Shown here one piece after another: positions 46,401 through 53,847 of a stretch of 64,000 bases of DNA (position 1 is the first letter of the stretch; the number at the start of each line of letters is the position of its first letter). The position numbers and the translations under genes were made by a program. The DNA comes from Tetranychus cinnabarinus (taxonomy: Eukaryota > Arthropoda > Arachnida > Trombidiformes > Tetranychidae). The stretch is taken from the NCBI GenBank assembly GCA_022266195.1, contig WHVY01000003.1:930001-994000 (forward strand), given 5' to 3'. The notes under the pieces are model-generated. The model saw only the letters and a list, made by a program, of their open reading frames with translations, was not told the DNA's origin and ran no database searches.

Positions 46401-46845
46401 GCCTACTGAATGGGGAACTCATCCACAAAGAAGAAGAAGAATTCCGTTCCCTGTCTTTTCTGATAATTGCGTTTTGCCTGATAAGGCTATGTTGGTAACA
46501 GTTGCAAATAGATGCAACATAAACATCGAGGTATTGAAAAGTCAAGTCGCTATGTCCTCACAATCGCCTGTAGCCCGAGCTAGGAGACAAGCTAAAGCCA
46601 TTGCCTACTGCAAAAAGAAAGAATCTATCGCTGAAACAGTTGCCAGATTTGAAGAGGAAAGAAGAGAAGAAAGAAAACTCAAGCGAGCAGCCGAAAGGGA
46701 TAACAATCCCAACTCAACTAAGAATTCAAGAATTGAATCAAAAGAGTCAAGTCAAGTTTCACAAACTTTTGAAGTCTCAAAGAAAAGAGTAACTTTTGCT
46801 GATTCAACCACGGAACCAATTCCAACTGATGATGAATGGAAGTAA
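37423..46845 (+). CDS. Gag-Pol polyprotein fused in frame to a third domain
   Basis: A single frame of 3140 codons from the ATG at 37423; the ATG at 37480 (MAGDKNKNDD) is an equally likely start. Numbering from 37423: acidic and basic Gag with a CCHC knuckle (CYNC...GHSSRDC, 500-513); protease DTGA at 645-648; RT with FDLYQG (D991) and YFDD (1053-1056); RNase H (KLSVDAS, YSVSEKECLA). Integrase has an HHCC finger from H1468 and H1475, and a DDE triad D1537, D1596, E1632 with exactly 35 residues between the last two. After integrase come ~200 acidic or Asn-rich residues and KKKKRRK. A low-complexity linker leads to the third domain described separately. No frameshift or stop separates gag and pol, so protein ratios must be set otherwise. 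Confidence 0.93.
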   Translation: MATSAGLLFNSTIQYDYCFMAGDKNKNDDEVNSEDGDDNPNPNQFAIKKGQDKRNKGSQPREIDLSLKAYDAVQMRSQLRNWKIKFVQNDVIIKRKFYDAVRTMFALNGDTEVTQEIMEATDANQVLHLEIPSWVTELRENSVSEADIREIIHKCGDKPKTMRLTPASTVKKMSIGSPAKRILELMFQKWNRSELTSSPAVKTTIDPGVNISDLIGSERTRDDVFEDEQETLAFQPSTSRQADRADDVRSRYAERDRSLDRNSDSDEEVNRPRSQRRQPTVNAYNRCKPKLPKLPEYVPGTVDSWMWLQTIKRILSLERCHDDDKLYVLQKAMAYEFLPYAKELDKEKHTCKTYITALEKKLRNPAVISQATADFHNLKWNFDMKPDEFIRKLETMVIKVKGEPSPSEFIQDVLIRLPTEVKDTLIRSKSVHDIQELTAALVNEYNIEMRKRNEKGEHKRESFRHDNNRKDNKDNEKKEDKRNNNSNSFSASARKPPFRCYNCGILGHSSRDCRKPRKSHSEKSDSNHNGNNQSNRFQPANLRMANVQPTFGQGQSNANSNANANKQETANYVGEKKPDVHEANGPLARAPNASGMCFMMSESPENRKVELITNIDDEIRNFPTVRLTFCYPNKEVIKVGDVLVDTGACTACIDLNLAMKLKAFTLQSNVAVRGIIANSFQAVEGAAFAIFKHPKMKESRVIKFQVMRNLEPVMVLGNRFADVYFAGMVNYGGRYQVNLREKVGSEWLTPELMFRFCTADESMELIGRPEVPMVNKIPDIPEERKPADNFLPVMPYSPYEDEENIPVQLEERQNFMMNLSESKEFDNIVPVMFCQEQKAELSLEERLMKRMDDNLDDQKKMELLNVLMQFPEVFSQCKSDLGCVPWERWPIKIDIGDNHVPFQKPYPCTIEKRQEYEKIIADLLKNDIIEDGSQSEGGSPAMLIGKPDGTFRLLNDLRAVNRLTKVIYHPMPRIDDCLEAIRGAKYFNMFDLYQGYFQIEIPPSERGKTVFVTPDGKYQYKRLPMGLACAPFEFQRLMNTVLKGLNYTECLGYFDDIPVIGKSWSELLINTSLVLERLRDWNLKIKTDKCKFGCSELILLGHLVNGDGIRPDPDKVAALKRLPYPTTVRQLQSQLGCYNYFSRYIKNYSNLAAPLYRLISKERKFKMLKQDHQALDELKNSLIETTMLVHFNPKLRKKLSVDASDVAVGGILLQEDANLDDIPDNEERIPIEKVKNWKPLYFFSQKLAKHQLSYSVSEKECLAILVAVKKFDHYLDGDEFLVETDHHALCQLPKLQFKNQRLNRWAIILSSYKFKVIYTKGDQHGPDCLSRYQNEWDHRKTIDPEQEYIENLYFVESLDSNELYCDSVNSELFINDALGIDSLLRRSFETVYHYQTDDQWKIKLIEAQQADEEIKHIIDELAIKPDSKLNESFLFMNDLLYHKPTIGHDLNRVVINDKVLQKVFEEEHNSSIGGHFGVEKTYLQISRRFWMPKLYEEVKKLCQNCNKCYVSKSSNITYAEPACKPIPKMIFERLEMDAQGPITYKQGAKKVILVLIDSLTRFVYARVYSNQHASTVITFLNEFFSLFGFPAVIQTDRGRNFLSGEVNDFLKSIGIKHEVSNSYHPQSQGTVERVNRTIAERLRTSICDADKLDLKTSLEDAVIAINASVHKIHRFSPYYLVFGKFLMKPIDLQLSLETPVINQTIEKCREIARDRLLKQSNYYKERLKSTTKRNPYQVGDLCYIKNCAPSIGTTKKLVQKFYGPYFVIGEKNGSLLLVNPENEERFTFNLELTKPHVGIIPESLKTLKAKLISEADDNDANDELLSATLNEQLNLNSSDLNDSNDYNQSIEADNENAVNNNSNELDSESEKSTIADDNQSVDLNPVKQLSKKKKKRRKYKTANREIMSNQVISGQDAEKVGPTTRKRKIISVNLIILSEFVNSGKFKISANNPLQLIRAQSTNTVERELLFGEEGSSLSFVLPLSSVDKLVQLSFSISISNFLLVYKLNHFFFEFFLLNSSSSKLNSVKLSINCLNLCQIDYNQSLQSQKFYLEFGNFGFPIKSLDYSSRFFKQTVNCVLSFNKLIVFNVESFNRVLHQFELWQIFVIELFGNLFASLWTSAVRCLIGGYTVYKLNSTLKPVQVFVFREAIIMSSAVIEHNSDSNESFACAEGSIVSSEVFSRDLGKILKDIPKKAPVVTLDDKEIDDNQKGKTDKVEASTSDGRKSDPNVRNHLLSMLSTGWGDETPMETDAEADKPKVHPYFTIGGNAYAKRGIKDPLPKSTAFGLYDPSIDLRSKDNSPYPPPDANQQRFNCLFPAPKPIDEKELPFYNRTEYFIKAQDWVEKDIKKSNDDKAWFESFIKEKIQFNVVDTNLDNIQFGSLRKGFAASQVIHTELGRLKEFMTCQLCEQIALNPKICATCTKIYCLSCVRWLQSLPGDLQLTKVTEADKFMCINSSCLVGIELNGYPKYTEVMNEEIRKLYSEATFTCHRQFCEAQLSVTQILYHLSRCKNGPIVYEFDKTLQLNFISGPVREELNRKKVSLKSILPAHLKLREPTQTHEQRWHKKALGYAFFSKSHKLNPQEFHPELIRAQTNFKSNYWNNLARQRDPTEPIDEAEQFALAIGFPSCSKVPIPDVKRRWPTTRCSRVPHYLLDYSLNWKRWYKYVDARDDDSLSTTSTEIMYAIDVEDTQSPFIRIDPYERLAPADAEVVQEWLMEAFPSSLNPRSIYKEPNTSKKENTIFHTVQRRGFLAQSFINRPKANLPAMLDDQLKVVNDCAAQVADKQLIFSISTMNISVWENGRMRPRPCWVLIMDGNMQVIYETFVRYRDIEYIDSTWHGLSPKDLKYARNLFMVRDQVLKYLACANIIVGYGLINHLDNLGFTKDEIRLLHPKLRDVNNFYSPYIEHPMHLNAIAFLWFTGYTLPVKAHSPAVETTTVLRLYYLQHEEIERMAKTWNGIHNENVQQTCGNRVTAALLYEFDQGVQKGLCSWPTEWGTHPQRRRRIPFPVFSDNCVLPDKAMLVTVANRCNINIEVLKSQVAMSSQSPVARARRQAKAIAYCKKKESIAETVARFEEERREERKLKRAAERDNNPNSTKNSRIESKESSQVSQTFEVSKKRVTFADSTTEPIPTDDEWK
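43223..43878 (+). other. LTR-like linker kept in frame between pol and ORF3
   Basis: About 650 bases translate into a Phe/Leu/Ser/Asn-rich sequence unlike any domain, yet contain no stop in the polyprotein frame. Base composition and short palindromes match the LTR: GAGTTTGTAAACTC at 43237-43250, TAGTTTATAAACTA at 43433-43446, AGTCTTTAGACT at 43610-43621 and AGTTTATAAACT at 43815-43826. It ends at the ATG of ORF3. Possible roles are an internal promoter, a splice or leader region, or a read-through linker. Confidence 0.6.
43879..46845 (+). CDS. ORF3: RING/TRAF-type zinc region plus degenerate DEDDh exonuclease-like domain
   Basis: In-frame ATG (MSSAVIEHNSDSNESFACAE) opens 988 codons. The N-terminal ~240 residues are acidic and Pro-rich. 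A cysteine cluster C254-x2-C257-x9-C267-x2-C270-x4-C275-x2-C278 resembles a RING. It is followed by a second Cys pair, then CHRQFC...HLSRC, a TRAF-like C2HC finger. Residues ~630-800 follow the order of REX1/REXO4-type exonucleases: 'WVLIMDGNMQVIYETFVR', 'STWHGLSPKDL', 'IIVGYGLINHL', 'LRDVNNFY' and AHSPAVE. At ExoI (S641-T-M643) the D-x-E is absent, at ExoII the Asp is H726, and at ExoIII His779 is kept with E784 for Asp. A YAIDVED at 534-540 could alternatively be ExoI. The C-terminus is a charged helix (EEERREERKLKRAAER). It occupies the env position. Function unknown. Confidence 0.65.
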   Translation: MSSAVIEHNSDSNESFACAEGSIVSSEVFSRDLGKILKDIPKKAPVVTLDDKEIDDNQKGKTDKVEASTSDGRKSDPNVRNHLLSMLSTGWGDETPMETDAEADKPKVHPYFTIGGNAYAKRGIKDPLPKSTAFGLYDPSIDLRSKDNSPYPPPDANQQRFNCLFPAPKPIDEKELPFYNRTEYFIKAQDWVEKDIKKSNDDKAWFESFIKEKIQFNVVDTNLDNIQFGSLRKGFAASQVIHTELGRLKEFMTCQLCEQIALNPKICATCTKIYCLSCVRWLQSLPGDLQLTKVTEADKFMCINSSCLVGIELNGYPKYTEVMNEEIRKLYSEATFTCHRQFCEAQLSVTQILYHLSRCKNGPIVYEFDKTLQLNFISGPVREELNRKKVSLKSILPAHLKLREPTQTHEQRWHKKALGYAFFSKSHKLNPQEFHPELIRAQTNFKSNYWNNLARQRDPTEPIDEAEQFALAIGFPSCSKVPIPDVKRRWPTTRCSRVPHYLLDYSLNWKRWYKYVDARDDDSLSTTSTEIMYAIDVEDTQSPFIRIDPYERLAPADAEVVQEWLMEAFPSSLNPRSIYKEPNTSKKENTIFHTVQRRGFLAQSFINRPKANLPAMLDDQLKVVNDCAAQVADKQLIFSISTMNISVWENGRMRPRPCWVLIMDGNMQVIYETFVRYRDIEYIDSTWHGLSPKDLKYARNLFMVRDQVLKYLACANIIVGYGLINHLDNLGFTKDEIRLLHPKLRDVNNFYSPYIEHPMHLNAIAFLWFTGYTLPVKAHSPAVETTTVLRLYYLQHEEIERMAKTWNGIHNENVQQTCGNRVTAALLYEFDQGVQKGLCSWPTEWGTHPQRRRRIPFPVFSDNCVLPDKAMLVTVANRCNINIEVLKSQVAMSSQSPVARARRQAKAIAYCKKKESIAETVARFEEERREERKLKRAAERDNNPNSTKNSRIESKESSQVSQTFEVSKKRVTFADSTTEPIPTDDEWK

Positions 46846-46876
46846 TTTTGGGTTCTTAGTCATCGAGGAGGGGATG

Positions 46877-47909
46877 TGAAGGGTAGAGTTGCCCAAAATC
46901 ATTCCAATCATAATCATTTGATAAAAATCATTTAATCATTTAATCTTTAATTTTCATTTTGTTCAGCTTATAAGCTTCATTGGTTAAAATATAAAAAATT
47001 GGTTTTGTAAATTTTGTAATAATCCCTAACAATGACATCATAAGATTGTTTACTGTTGTCACAGTGATAATTGGTCAGAGCTTCTAAGCTTACATAATCA
47101 TTCCTTTTCCTTTTTCTTTTGTTCTTTTCCTTCCGTTAAAAACAGTATATAATGGGTTCTCATAATTGAGTTTAATGGTCTTTTTGATTTGTCTTTGATT
47201 TTAATCATAATTAAGTATCAAAATGAACTGAATCTATCTTTAAGTGTTTTACAATTCTGCTAATAAGTTGTTAAATTCATCCTGGTTTATAAACCTTCAT
47301 CTCTTCATATTTTCTGGGTTTTCTTTTGGTGTTAATAAATATCTTTAAGTTTTCTAAAATTTCCATTTGTGCTCTTAATTTTGTGCTTCCTAAAGACTTT
47401 AGTCTATTTGTGTTTTCTCAACATATTTGCCTAATTGATTCTGGTCAATGCTCGAGATTACAGCTATTGAATTGTGTGCTATTTTATTGATTATAATCAT
47501 CGAGTTCAACTTCTCAGTTTTTAGCTGTTTCTGGTTAGAGTTTGGAAACTCGTTTCAACTCTAAATTCATCTTTTGCTTTCTAAAGCTAATTGGTCAACA
47601 AGATAAGGGTTCAAGAGCTTCTAAGCTAACTCAACAGTATAAGTGACCAAACCAGTCGAATCTAGTTTCATTGTTTCAAGTAACATTCTTGGTCAACTTG
47701 TGGTTTCTAAACCTTTGGTAATCCAGTCTAATCTTGGTCATATTTCTTAGTTTGTAAACTAGTGATCCTAAAAGAACCTGAACATTCAGGATTTGAAAGA
47801 CTGAATAAATCTTCTGAGTTTGTTTGAATTCAACTTTAATTGTGATTAAATTTAATTGTGTTTAAATCAACTCTACGTTTGTAAACGAATTGAACTGTTT
47901 AACCTTTCA
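46877..47909 (+). repeat. 3' LTR
   Basis: 1033 bp, same ends as the 5' LTR, and identical in every stretch compared by eye. Followed by TAGT, the second copy of the target duplication. Confidence 0.97.
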
Positions 47910-48803
47910 TAGTAATCACTATTTATTCAGTAATAAATTATCTCTTCATTTCAGTACATTATTTCATCATGGTTTCTCCTTGTAAACCGAATTGGCTTAA
48001 AAATATGATTAAGTGTTGGACTTTATATGGCAATAATTGATAAGCAAGATTTATAAGGTTCAGGTTAGATGGAAGAGTAGCCAGATTTATTGTATTAGTG
48101 TCTTAATTGTTGATGTAACTCAAACAGCTCAGTGAATCTCAAAGCAGCAAGAAGTAAAAACCAATAAGAAACAAACTGTTCTGGTTATTGAACCGAATTC
48201 ACTTCTGATTAACTCAACCAAATCTTTGACATCGCTACAATACCTTAGTACCAGCGAATGAATAACTTGAAAGCAGACAAAGAGGATTGGATTAAAATCA
48301 GTTTTCAAGAATAACATCAGGTATCATCCTCTTATCAAACAAACAGCACAACCAAAGGTAATTATTGTTTACTTTTTTGCATTTTTAATAAGTTTTGTTG
48401 AAAAAAAACAGTTAGTTCGCTTGAATGAAACAGTTGAGCCTAATATCAACCTGAAACCATCTTCAAAATGCGTTGATCTACACAACTCGGGTTTAAAAAT
48501 CTGTATTATGGTTACCCTGACAATGTGTACAAATCTGTTTACATCTTGAACAGACTCTCAACATCTCTCCGTGGCAACCTTCAACCTTCACCCAAAGAGC
48601 AATAGCTATAATCTTTGCCTTCACCTCTTTTGTCTCTGTTCTTAAAGCTGTTTCCTCAAATTATTAAACAATTGTTTTATTTATTTTTATTTTAAATTTG
48701 GTGATAGAGATTCTGATTAAACAGATATCGAATAATTAATTTAATTTATTCTGATTTGATTATAGTGCGAATCCGTACTTGGAGATCATCTTTTGGATAA
48801 ACA
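47910..48803. other. Intergenic stretch between retrotransposon and VDAC
   Basis: The retrotransposon target duplication at 47910-47913, then about 0.9 kb of AT-rich sequence. A 62-codon minus-strand frame at 48129-48317 has no domain signature. VDAC 5' exons or promoter are probably here. Confidence 0.5.
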
Positions 48804-50139
48804 ATGGCCCCACCATCTTATTATGAATTGGGATACCAGGCCAGAGACATCTTTAATAAACATTACCGTAAGGAATTTACTCTCAAATTGGCTCTAAAGG
48901 GAAAACATTCAGATGGCAATATTAAGTGTAACCAGATTCTTACAGTTAAAAATAGTAAGAGATAAATCCAATAATCACTTGTAATTTCTCCAATGTGGAT
49001 TGTTTACAAGCTGATCAAAGTGAATTCATATGCTCCTTTGTTAATCATCTGTCCATCAACTAAAATCTTATTCATTGTCCTTTGAATGGTTTCCCTCATT
49101 CTAGCCTCAACCATCATCACACGATATTCTAATTGAAAAATTGTAATAATCATGTTGGAACCGTGAAACAATGCGCTTTGCAAAATGTTCAATGCTTGTT
49201 TTGAGCTTTTATCGCTTATTGCTGCTTTTTGTTTAACTCCCATCTCAAAACAGATTAGTACAGGCTCTTCAATTTTAACGTCTCATATTTCCATTACTCT
49301 TTACTAGTAAAGACCAATTTGTCTAATTTTTTGGATTTTTGTTTTCCTATTCAGATCTTGGATTTGTAAAACTAGATGTTAGAACTATAACATCTTCTGG
49401 ATTGGAATTTAATGTTCATGGCTCATCAAATAGTGAAACCAATAAAACTTTTGCTAATGTTGATGCCAGTTATACTCTTAACAAGTGTGGATTGACATTG
49501 AAAAAAAAATTGGACTCTGATAATAACATTACTGTTGAATTGTCTCATCGAGATAAATTGATAAAAGGACTAACTTTGGGAGGCAGACGATCTATTGTGT
49601 TAAATGGATCTCAGAGAGGAACAATTTTTGCTAAATGCAGAGGAGATTTGGTAAACCTTAGCACTGATGTTGACTTTGATCCAGCAGGAGCAATGGTCAA
49701 TGGAACCGCTGTCATTGGATCCAAAGAATTTTTAATTGGCTCACAAGTTACTTATGATCCAAATCTAAGAAAGATGATTAAGACAAATTTCGCCGCTGGT
49801 TATGGTACTCATGACTACGCTGTACATGGCAGTCTTAATGAGAAATATGATTTTAATGGATCAATCTACAATAAAGTCAATGAATCTTTAGAAAGTGCTG
49901 TTTCTGTCGGATGGTCAGCTGATAATTCATCAACCAAATTGGCTCTCGGATGTGTTTATCAACTAGATTCGACTTCCACTGTTCGAGCTAAAATCAATAA
50001 CAACAGTCAGTTTAGCCTCGGATTCTCTCATATACTCAGACCTGGTATCGTGATATCACTGTCGTCCATGTTTGATCTAAAAAATTTGAACGGAGGTGGA
50101 CATAAAATAGGAATGGGAATAGAACTTAATCAAACTTAA
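48804..50139 (+). CDS. VDAC: Voltage-dependent anion channel (mitochondrial porin)
   Basis: Exons 48804-48867 and 49355-50139 give 282 aa, the canonical VDAC length. The N-terminal helix MAPPSYYELGYQARDIFNKHY joins directly to 'LGFVKLDVRT', matching the family without a gap. Beta-strand blocks 'GLEFNVHGSSNSET', 'DFDPAGAMVNGTAVIG', 'TNFAAGYGTHDY' and 'GSIYNKVNESLESAV' follow, ending at 'GGGHKIGMGIELNQ' (beta-19, VDAC GHKxGLGxE motif). VDAC is the main metabolite pore of the outer mitochondrial membrane. A second in-frame donor at 48955 would add 29 residues between helix and first strand; see findings. The GLK nucleotide motif is replaced by LGGRR. Confidence 0.95.
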
Positions 50140-50895
50140 TGAGAGTTACTTCAGCTGTGACTCCAAACCCTCTTTTAGTTCCATTTCAATTTGATTTTTA
50201 AGTTAATTTATTTAAATTTCTTCTTTCCAATGAATTAGTATTCTTCCAGTTCTCAACACATTCTTGTAATTTTGATTCACATTATCTCGGAATAGACAGT
50301 TTCAAATTTTGAAATGCTTTCAGACATCATTCCATTAAGGTAGATGCATTGATGCACCTAAACAGACAATTAAACAAAAGATTATCCAATTCACATAACT
50401 TGATGATATCTCCGATTCATTTTCGTTTTTTATCTAATGCAACAAATCAAATGATTGAAACCAATTTGATCATTTACATGCATAAGCAAATGTTAATTAA
50501 ATTACAATGTACTTTTCAAAAGTGAAAATTGCCTATTTCACATCAGTTTCGGTTTCTTTGTCAATAGATTAAAGTTTCATGAACAATGTGTCCAATAAAA
50601 TAACCATTATTATCAGATTCTTAGGTAAAAACAATTAAAGACGTAAACCACGTTTAATCACAAACAATTATTTATTGAAAGAAGTGCCATAAATACACAA
50701 AAATAATGCAGAATAAAATTTCGGTGAATTTTATTTTCAAAAAATAGGTTTTGAGGTAATTTGGATTCTGATTCCCCAAAAGTCGAGACTAAGATTTCTG
50801 ATCTTGTTGTAATTAAACCAAATAAATGAAATTGGATAGAATAGATTAAATTAAATAGAATTGGATGATTATTTTGATGAGATTATTTGAGTACA
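50140..50895. other. Convergent 3' UTR region
   Basis: VDAC 3' UTR followed by the 3' flank of the sushi-domain gene. AT-rich, no other feature. Confidence 0.5.
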
Positions 50896-51561
50896 TCAAC
50901 CGAACCAACGTCTAATAAGTACATACCAACGAGCTGTTGTTCAAAGGGAAGCAAAATCATGGTAAAAATAAAAAAGTAATTGAGTTATGAATTTCAGTAC
51001 AAGGTAAACTTACTCTGAGTTTGTGGTGTACAAGTTGGAGCTGCTGCTGACCAACTACCTGTACTGAGACAAGATAACAAGGAAGTGCCTCTAAGCACAA
51101 AACCGGGTCTGCACTGGAAAACGCAGGTGCCACCAACAATTCCTGGTGAACAATTTCCAGAATACAAACCATTGACTGGAATTGCTAGATTTGTGCAAGT
51201 TGCTTGTCCGATAAAACCTTGCCCAAAATTACCGAAGCCTTGTCCAAATCCAGTTCCAAATCCAGTTCCAAAACCTAGATAATGAAGACGATAACTTAAT
51301 TACTCACCTATGAATGATTAGGATTTTTTAGTTTATCATACAATTGAATGGTGTTCCTGACCATAATCCGTTGGCTTGGCAAATCTGCGACTGAATTACA
51401 CTCGTTGAAGTACACTGAATTGAACAAACTGAGTTTGTCAATGTTGAACACCCAGAAATAACAATAGCTCCTGCAGGAATATTGATTACGGGACAATCGG
51501 TTGAAATTTTTTTGAATAAATTAATAAAAACCAAAAGAACACTTAAAGTTCGGTAAAACAT
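50896..51561 (-). CDS. Secreted protein with two sushi (CCP) modules
   Basis: Three exons (51561-51342, 51274-51014, 50933-50896) close to 172 aa. A signal peptide (MFYRTLSVLLVFINLFKKIS) is followed by a first four-cysteine-core sushi module from 'CPVINIPAGA' to 'NGLWSGTPFNC'. A Gly/Phe repeat linker (FGTGFGTGFGQGFG) leads to a second module from 'CTNLAIPVNGLYSGNC' to 'GSWSAAAPTC'. The splice at TT|GTATGA restores the final Cys of module 1, which supports it. CCP modules mediate extracellular binding, for example in complement-like and adhesion proteins. The third exon (TRWYVLIRRWFG) is short and least certain. No catalytic domain is present, so it could be an immune lectin partner, saliva or cuticle protein. 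Confidence 0.78.
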
Positions 51562-52946
51562 CTTTGCGATTTCAAATAAGAAATGAAATTTTCACGAAAA
51601 GTTTTCTGAAAATGGATTGGCTTTAGCTGCAAAATGATGTTTTCAATCGATGACAATCTGATCTTGACAAACCTATTAGAGTTAGTAAATTGGAGTCAAA
51701 TTTGGACCTTGTACAAATACCGTTGCGATCATATACTCATAAAAGACAGTAAAACAAACATCACCAATGATTGAAGTAAAAAAGTGAATGAATTCAGTAA
51801 ATTATGGGTTACAACCGAATCAATGATCTTTACTCCAAACCAGATTACAATTGGATTAAATACAATTTTATTTGCTTTTAATGTTTATTTATCACGTCCT
51901 GATTGGACATATCCGGTGGTTTATTAACACACTGTTGTTGAGCTTTTTTCCTTTTGTCAAGTAAAGGTAAAATGTATTTGAATCAAGTTTTAATTTTAGT
52001 TCTGAATCGATTTCATTGACAACTTTTCATCTCCTTTAGTCGCTTTCAAAAAAGTGCTTTTTTCAGCAAAAATATCAAAAACAAGCCAAATCAAAGAGTA
52101 AAGCAACTTCTCTACTCTTTGAGCCCAATTAAACAACAAAGACATAAAAAACAAATCATAACGGTCCCGTGGTCATGATTAAAGGATTGAAGGATACATT
52201 AACTATACAGTTTTCAATCAACTTTCACCAAAGGTTGTTGACCAAATCTGGTAAAATTTAGATTTCCGTTTAATTCTGTTAAAGATGATTCCATCAATGC
52301 CAGAATGGCATGGCAATTTTTCGATTTATCGCATAAGAATGTAAGAAACGCTGCCAATTACTAGAAATAACATAGCATTGTGTGACAAAGTATTTCGACG
52401 AAAAAGATTTCTCAAAAATTGTTTCTCTTTCCGAAATTTTGCTAAGTCTAACTGGTTAGATTGTAGAATAAAAATTCGAATAGATCGATGAAAATATTTA
52501 TCATGAGTTAACACTGCGTAAACAAAGTAAACTTGCTTTTATCTGTTGCTATGAACCCAGCTGATTATTTTTGCTAAAGCATAATGATAAAGTTATTAAA
52601 GTTATTAAAAGTAGTCTTTAATCGATCGATTTATTCATCTGATAGTAGAGCTGTGAAGAAATAAAGTCTTCTCTTTCAATATATTGAAAACATTAACTCA
52701 AAACCGGAATTGCGATCATTGTTCGATAGAAATGACATACTGCCGTAAGTATTCAGATCGCAAATGTACACAATTTAGATGAAGATTGAATTGCTCATGG
52801 ATTAAATTTCCATCCAATTTGTATTAGATCTCAATCGGTCTAGATTAAATGCTAACAGACTAAAATTTACTGTTGAGCTTTATAAACTATTACAAGTTAA
52901 ATTTTCTTGTAATTCGTAGATTGTAGAAGATCAAGTGCGAGGTTCA
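51562..52946. other. Intergenic stretch
   Basis: About 1.4 kb of AT-rich sequence between two minus-strand genes. A 62-codon minus-strand frame at 52326-52514 has no domain signature. Nothing else is seen. Confidence 0.5.
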
Positions 52947-53847
52947 TTATGGTGGACTTGGTATGTTGAGTTCTTGTCGTAGATTTTCGATATCTTGAGT
53001 CCAACGTTTCTCAAAATAAATATTTAATAAATAATGTGACTGCTTCCCAGCTTGTATGGCCCAATCCAAATGAGTTGAAGTATATTTAGCTCGTTGCTTG
53101 GGTTTCAATCTAGAAGCACCGAAAACAGCAGCACCCCAACACATGGGAAGATTATATTGGATTGCTTCTACCCATTTAACGACTACTTCTCCAAGCATAT
53201 TTGTTGGCATATGCAATAAAAGATGAACCAAATCATGAGTTTCTCTGTATCTTTGCATAACATAAGCCAATTCCGGGTCATCCACAAATTTAACTTCTTT
53301 TCGAGTATCACAGCTAATATTCTGTGACAAAGAATACATTAGATGAGTATTTTGAGCAATGCAAAGAAAGGTAAGATTGGATTAATTCGCATTCTTTACA
53401 TTATCCTTTAAAAATTTTACGTATTGATGACCCAGAGAATTAACTGGTAATGATTCCAAATATTTTAAATCGATTTGACTTGAGTTGATTCTGGGTTTGT
53501 CAGCTAATATTTTAGAACCTTCTTCATCTGAAGCCATATTTTTCCACATTCGTTTTAATGCTTGTTGTCCCATAACTTCCCCGCTAACAGCAACCATATC
53601 TGGTATTAGTAAAAATGAACATCAGTTATACAATCTTATTAAAATGGGTTAAACATCGTTAAAATATCTTACCATCTCTGAATGGATCAATGAGAGCGAC
53701 AGCAGATGAACCTATGGCAAGAAGAGTCCTTTGCAAAGGTGTAATTTTTATACAATCACTCGTCCATCTAGCAGAACATCGATTATTTCCTAGGTTGAAG
53801 TTTGTTAATAAAACCCTCGAAGATCTGGTTAATGTGTTTAAAGTCAT
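52947..53847 (-). CDS. COQ4: Ubiquinone biosynthesis protein COQ4
   Basis: Three exons (53847-53673, 53599-53400, 53321-52947) give 249 aa. The mitochondrial N-terminus is Arg/Thr-rich (MTLNTLTRSSRVLL). Core blocks are 'ITPLQRTLLAIGSSAVALID', 'RDDMVAVSGE', 'KYLESLPVNSLGHQY' and 'VKFVDDPELAYVMQRYRETH'. The metal site H154-D-L-V-H158-x11-E170 is intact. COQ4 is a matrix-side scaffold of the coenzyme Q complex and has been linked to head-group decarboxylation and hydroxylation. An in-frame Met at 53874 is an alternative start. The gene is divergent from PGAP1, with 246 bases between ATGs. Confidence 0.95.

Larger units (their letters stand above)
36389..47909 (+). mobile_element. Intact Ty3/gypsy LTR retrotransposon with an extra third domain
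   Basis: 11,521 bp flanked by a 4-bp target duplication TAGT (36385-36388 and 47910-47913). Two LTRs of 1033 bp start TG and end CA. A primer binding site follows the 5' LTR at once. A polypurine tract (GAGGAGGGGA, 46865-46874) precedes the 3' LTR. One uninterrupted frame encodes gag, protease, RT, RNase H and integrase in Ty3/gypsy order, followed by a non-canonical ~1 kb-codon extension. The LTRs look identical over their length, so insertion was recent, and the element is probably able to move or was until recently. No env-like glycoprotein (signal, furin site, TM) is apparent. Confidence 0.97.

Noticed and set aside
44024..46792. Several alternative-frame ORFs within ORF3
   Set aside because: All overlap the long polyprotein frame, which has the only recognisable domains.
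48804..48954. VDAC exon 1 extended to 48954 as the main form
   Set aside because: It inserts 29 residues absent from all VDACs I know; the donor at 48868 gives the exact family length. Kept only as a possible isoform.
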